A stretch of 6,883 bases of DNA, taken from assembly GCA_023140905.1 (NCBI GenBank), contig JAGLKS010000194.1, positions 1 to 6,883 on the forward strand. The letters are read 5' to 3'. Of this stretch, positions 6,755 through 6,883 are shown one piece after another; position 1 is the stretch's first letter, and every line of letters begins with the position of its first letter. The position numbers and the translations under genes were made by a program. The stretch comes from Alphaproteobacteria bacterium. GTDB taxonomy: Bacteria > Pseudomonadota > Alphaproteobacteria > Micavibrionales > Micavibrionaceae. The notes beneath the pieces are model-generated. The model was not told where the DNA came from, ran no database searches, and saw only the letters and a list, made by a program, of their open reading frames with translations.

Positions 6755-6883
6755 TTACTCCGATTTTGTATCAGTCTCTTTTATATGAGTTTCCACGGCT
6801 TTATTAGCCTGAACCGGATCACTTTCTTTCACAGATGAAACAGGGGTAGAAACATCGTCATCCCCTTCTTTCAAACCCTTCTT
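6755..6883 (-). CDS. tatA: C-terminal end of TatA, cut by the window edge
   Basis: Forty-two codons plus TAA are visible. They begin KKGLKEGDDD, matching the end of the TatA amphipathic helix (the FKKG-type motif followed by acidic residues). A hydrophilic Ser/Thr/Lys/Glu-rich tail follows, ending in TKSE, the usual disordered TatA C-terminus. TatA oligomers form the transport-competent part of the twin-arginine translocase. The membrane helix lies outside the window, so the call rests on this short motif and on tatB and tatC downstream. A charged tail of another protein such as ScpB, which often lies upstream of tat genes, is the main alternative. Confidence 0.65.
   Translation of the reverse strand, partial: KKGLKEGDDDVSTPVSSVKESDPVQANKAVETHIKETDTKSE
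6758..6761 (-). promoter_or_regulatory. Ribosome binding site of the membrane-protein gene
   Basis: GGAG on the minus strand overlaps the last codons of tatA and is 12 nt before the first of three ATG codons (6745, 6742, 6739). The spacing favours the first ATG. Confidence 0.45.

Overview
The window is AT-leaning DNA from a Gram-negative bacterium. It holds a complete or nearly complete tatA-tatB-tatC set, with a downstream malate dehydrogenase, on the minus strand. The plus strand carries cell-wall-cleaving enzymes, one with a Sec-type signal peptide. The TatB/TatC sequences and the form of the secreted transglycosylase resemble alphaproteobacterial proteins to my eye, but no rRNA or other taxonomic marker is present, so this placement is an inference of moderate to low confidence. 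No tRNA, rRNA, CRISPR array, insertion sequence or integrase was found.

Left half, plus strand (1-4121). Three genes point right. The first is an unrecognised, highly charged, mostly helical cytoplasmic-type protein. Its first in-frame ATG is at 139 and has no ribosome binding site. Open coding-like sequence in another frame lies just upstream and joins it by a -1 shift at an A7 run (64-70), so the gene is either frameshifted, mis-sequenced or expressed by programmed frameshifting. The second gene (1466-2515) contains a phage-lysozyme-like (GH104-type) muramidase domain and no signal peptide. It is preceded by a near-consensus sigma-70 promoter (TTGACA, 17 nt, TAGAAT) whose -10 lies in a 14-bp palindrome. 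The third gene (2700-4121) is a secreted protein with a long low-complexity linker and an SLT-type lytic transglycosylase domain. Two different peptidoglycan-cleaving folds side by side suggest a cell-wall remodelling or envelope-penetration module; its purpose cannot be read from the sequence.

Right half, minus strand (6883-4118). Reading leftwards: the C-terminal tail of TatA (cut by the window edge), an unrecognised four-helix membrane protein, TatB, TatC and malate dehydrogenase. Gaps are 9 nt, 8 nt, an 8-nt overlap, then 57 nt, which fits one operon. The unusual point is the extra membrane protein between tatA and tatB, which are normally adjacent. The Tat proteins form the twin-arginine translocase that exports folded proteins. 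Malate dehydrogenase is a TCA-cycle enzyme of the Thermus/cytosolic type, probably transcribed by read-through from tatC.

The two halves converge at 4118-4121, where the stop codons of the transglycosylase gene and mdh overlap, leaving no intergenic space for a terminator.
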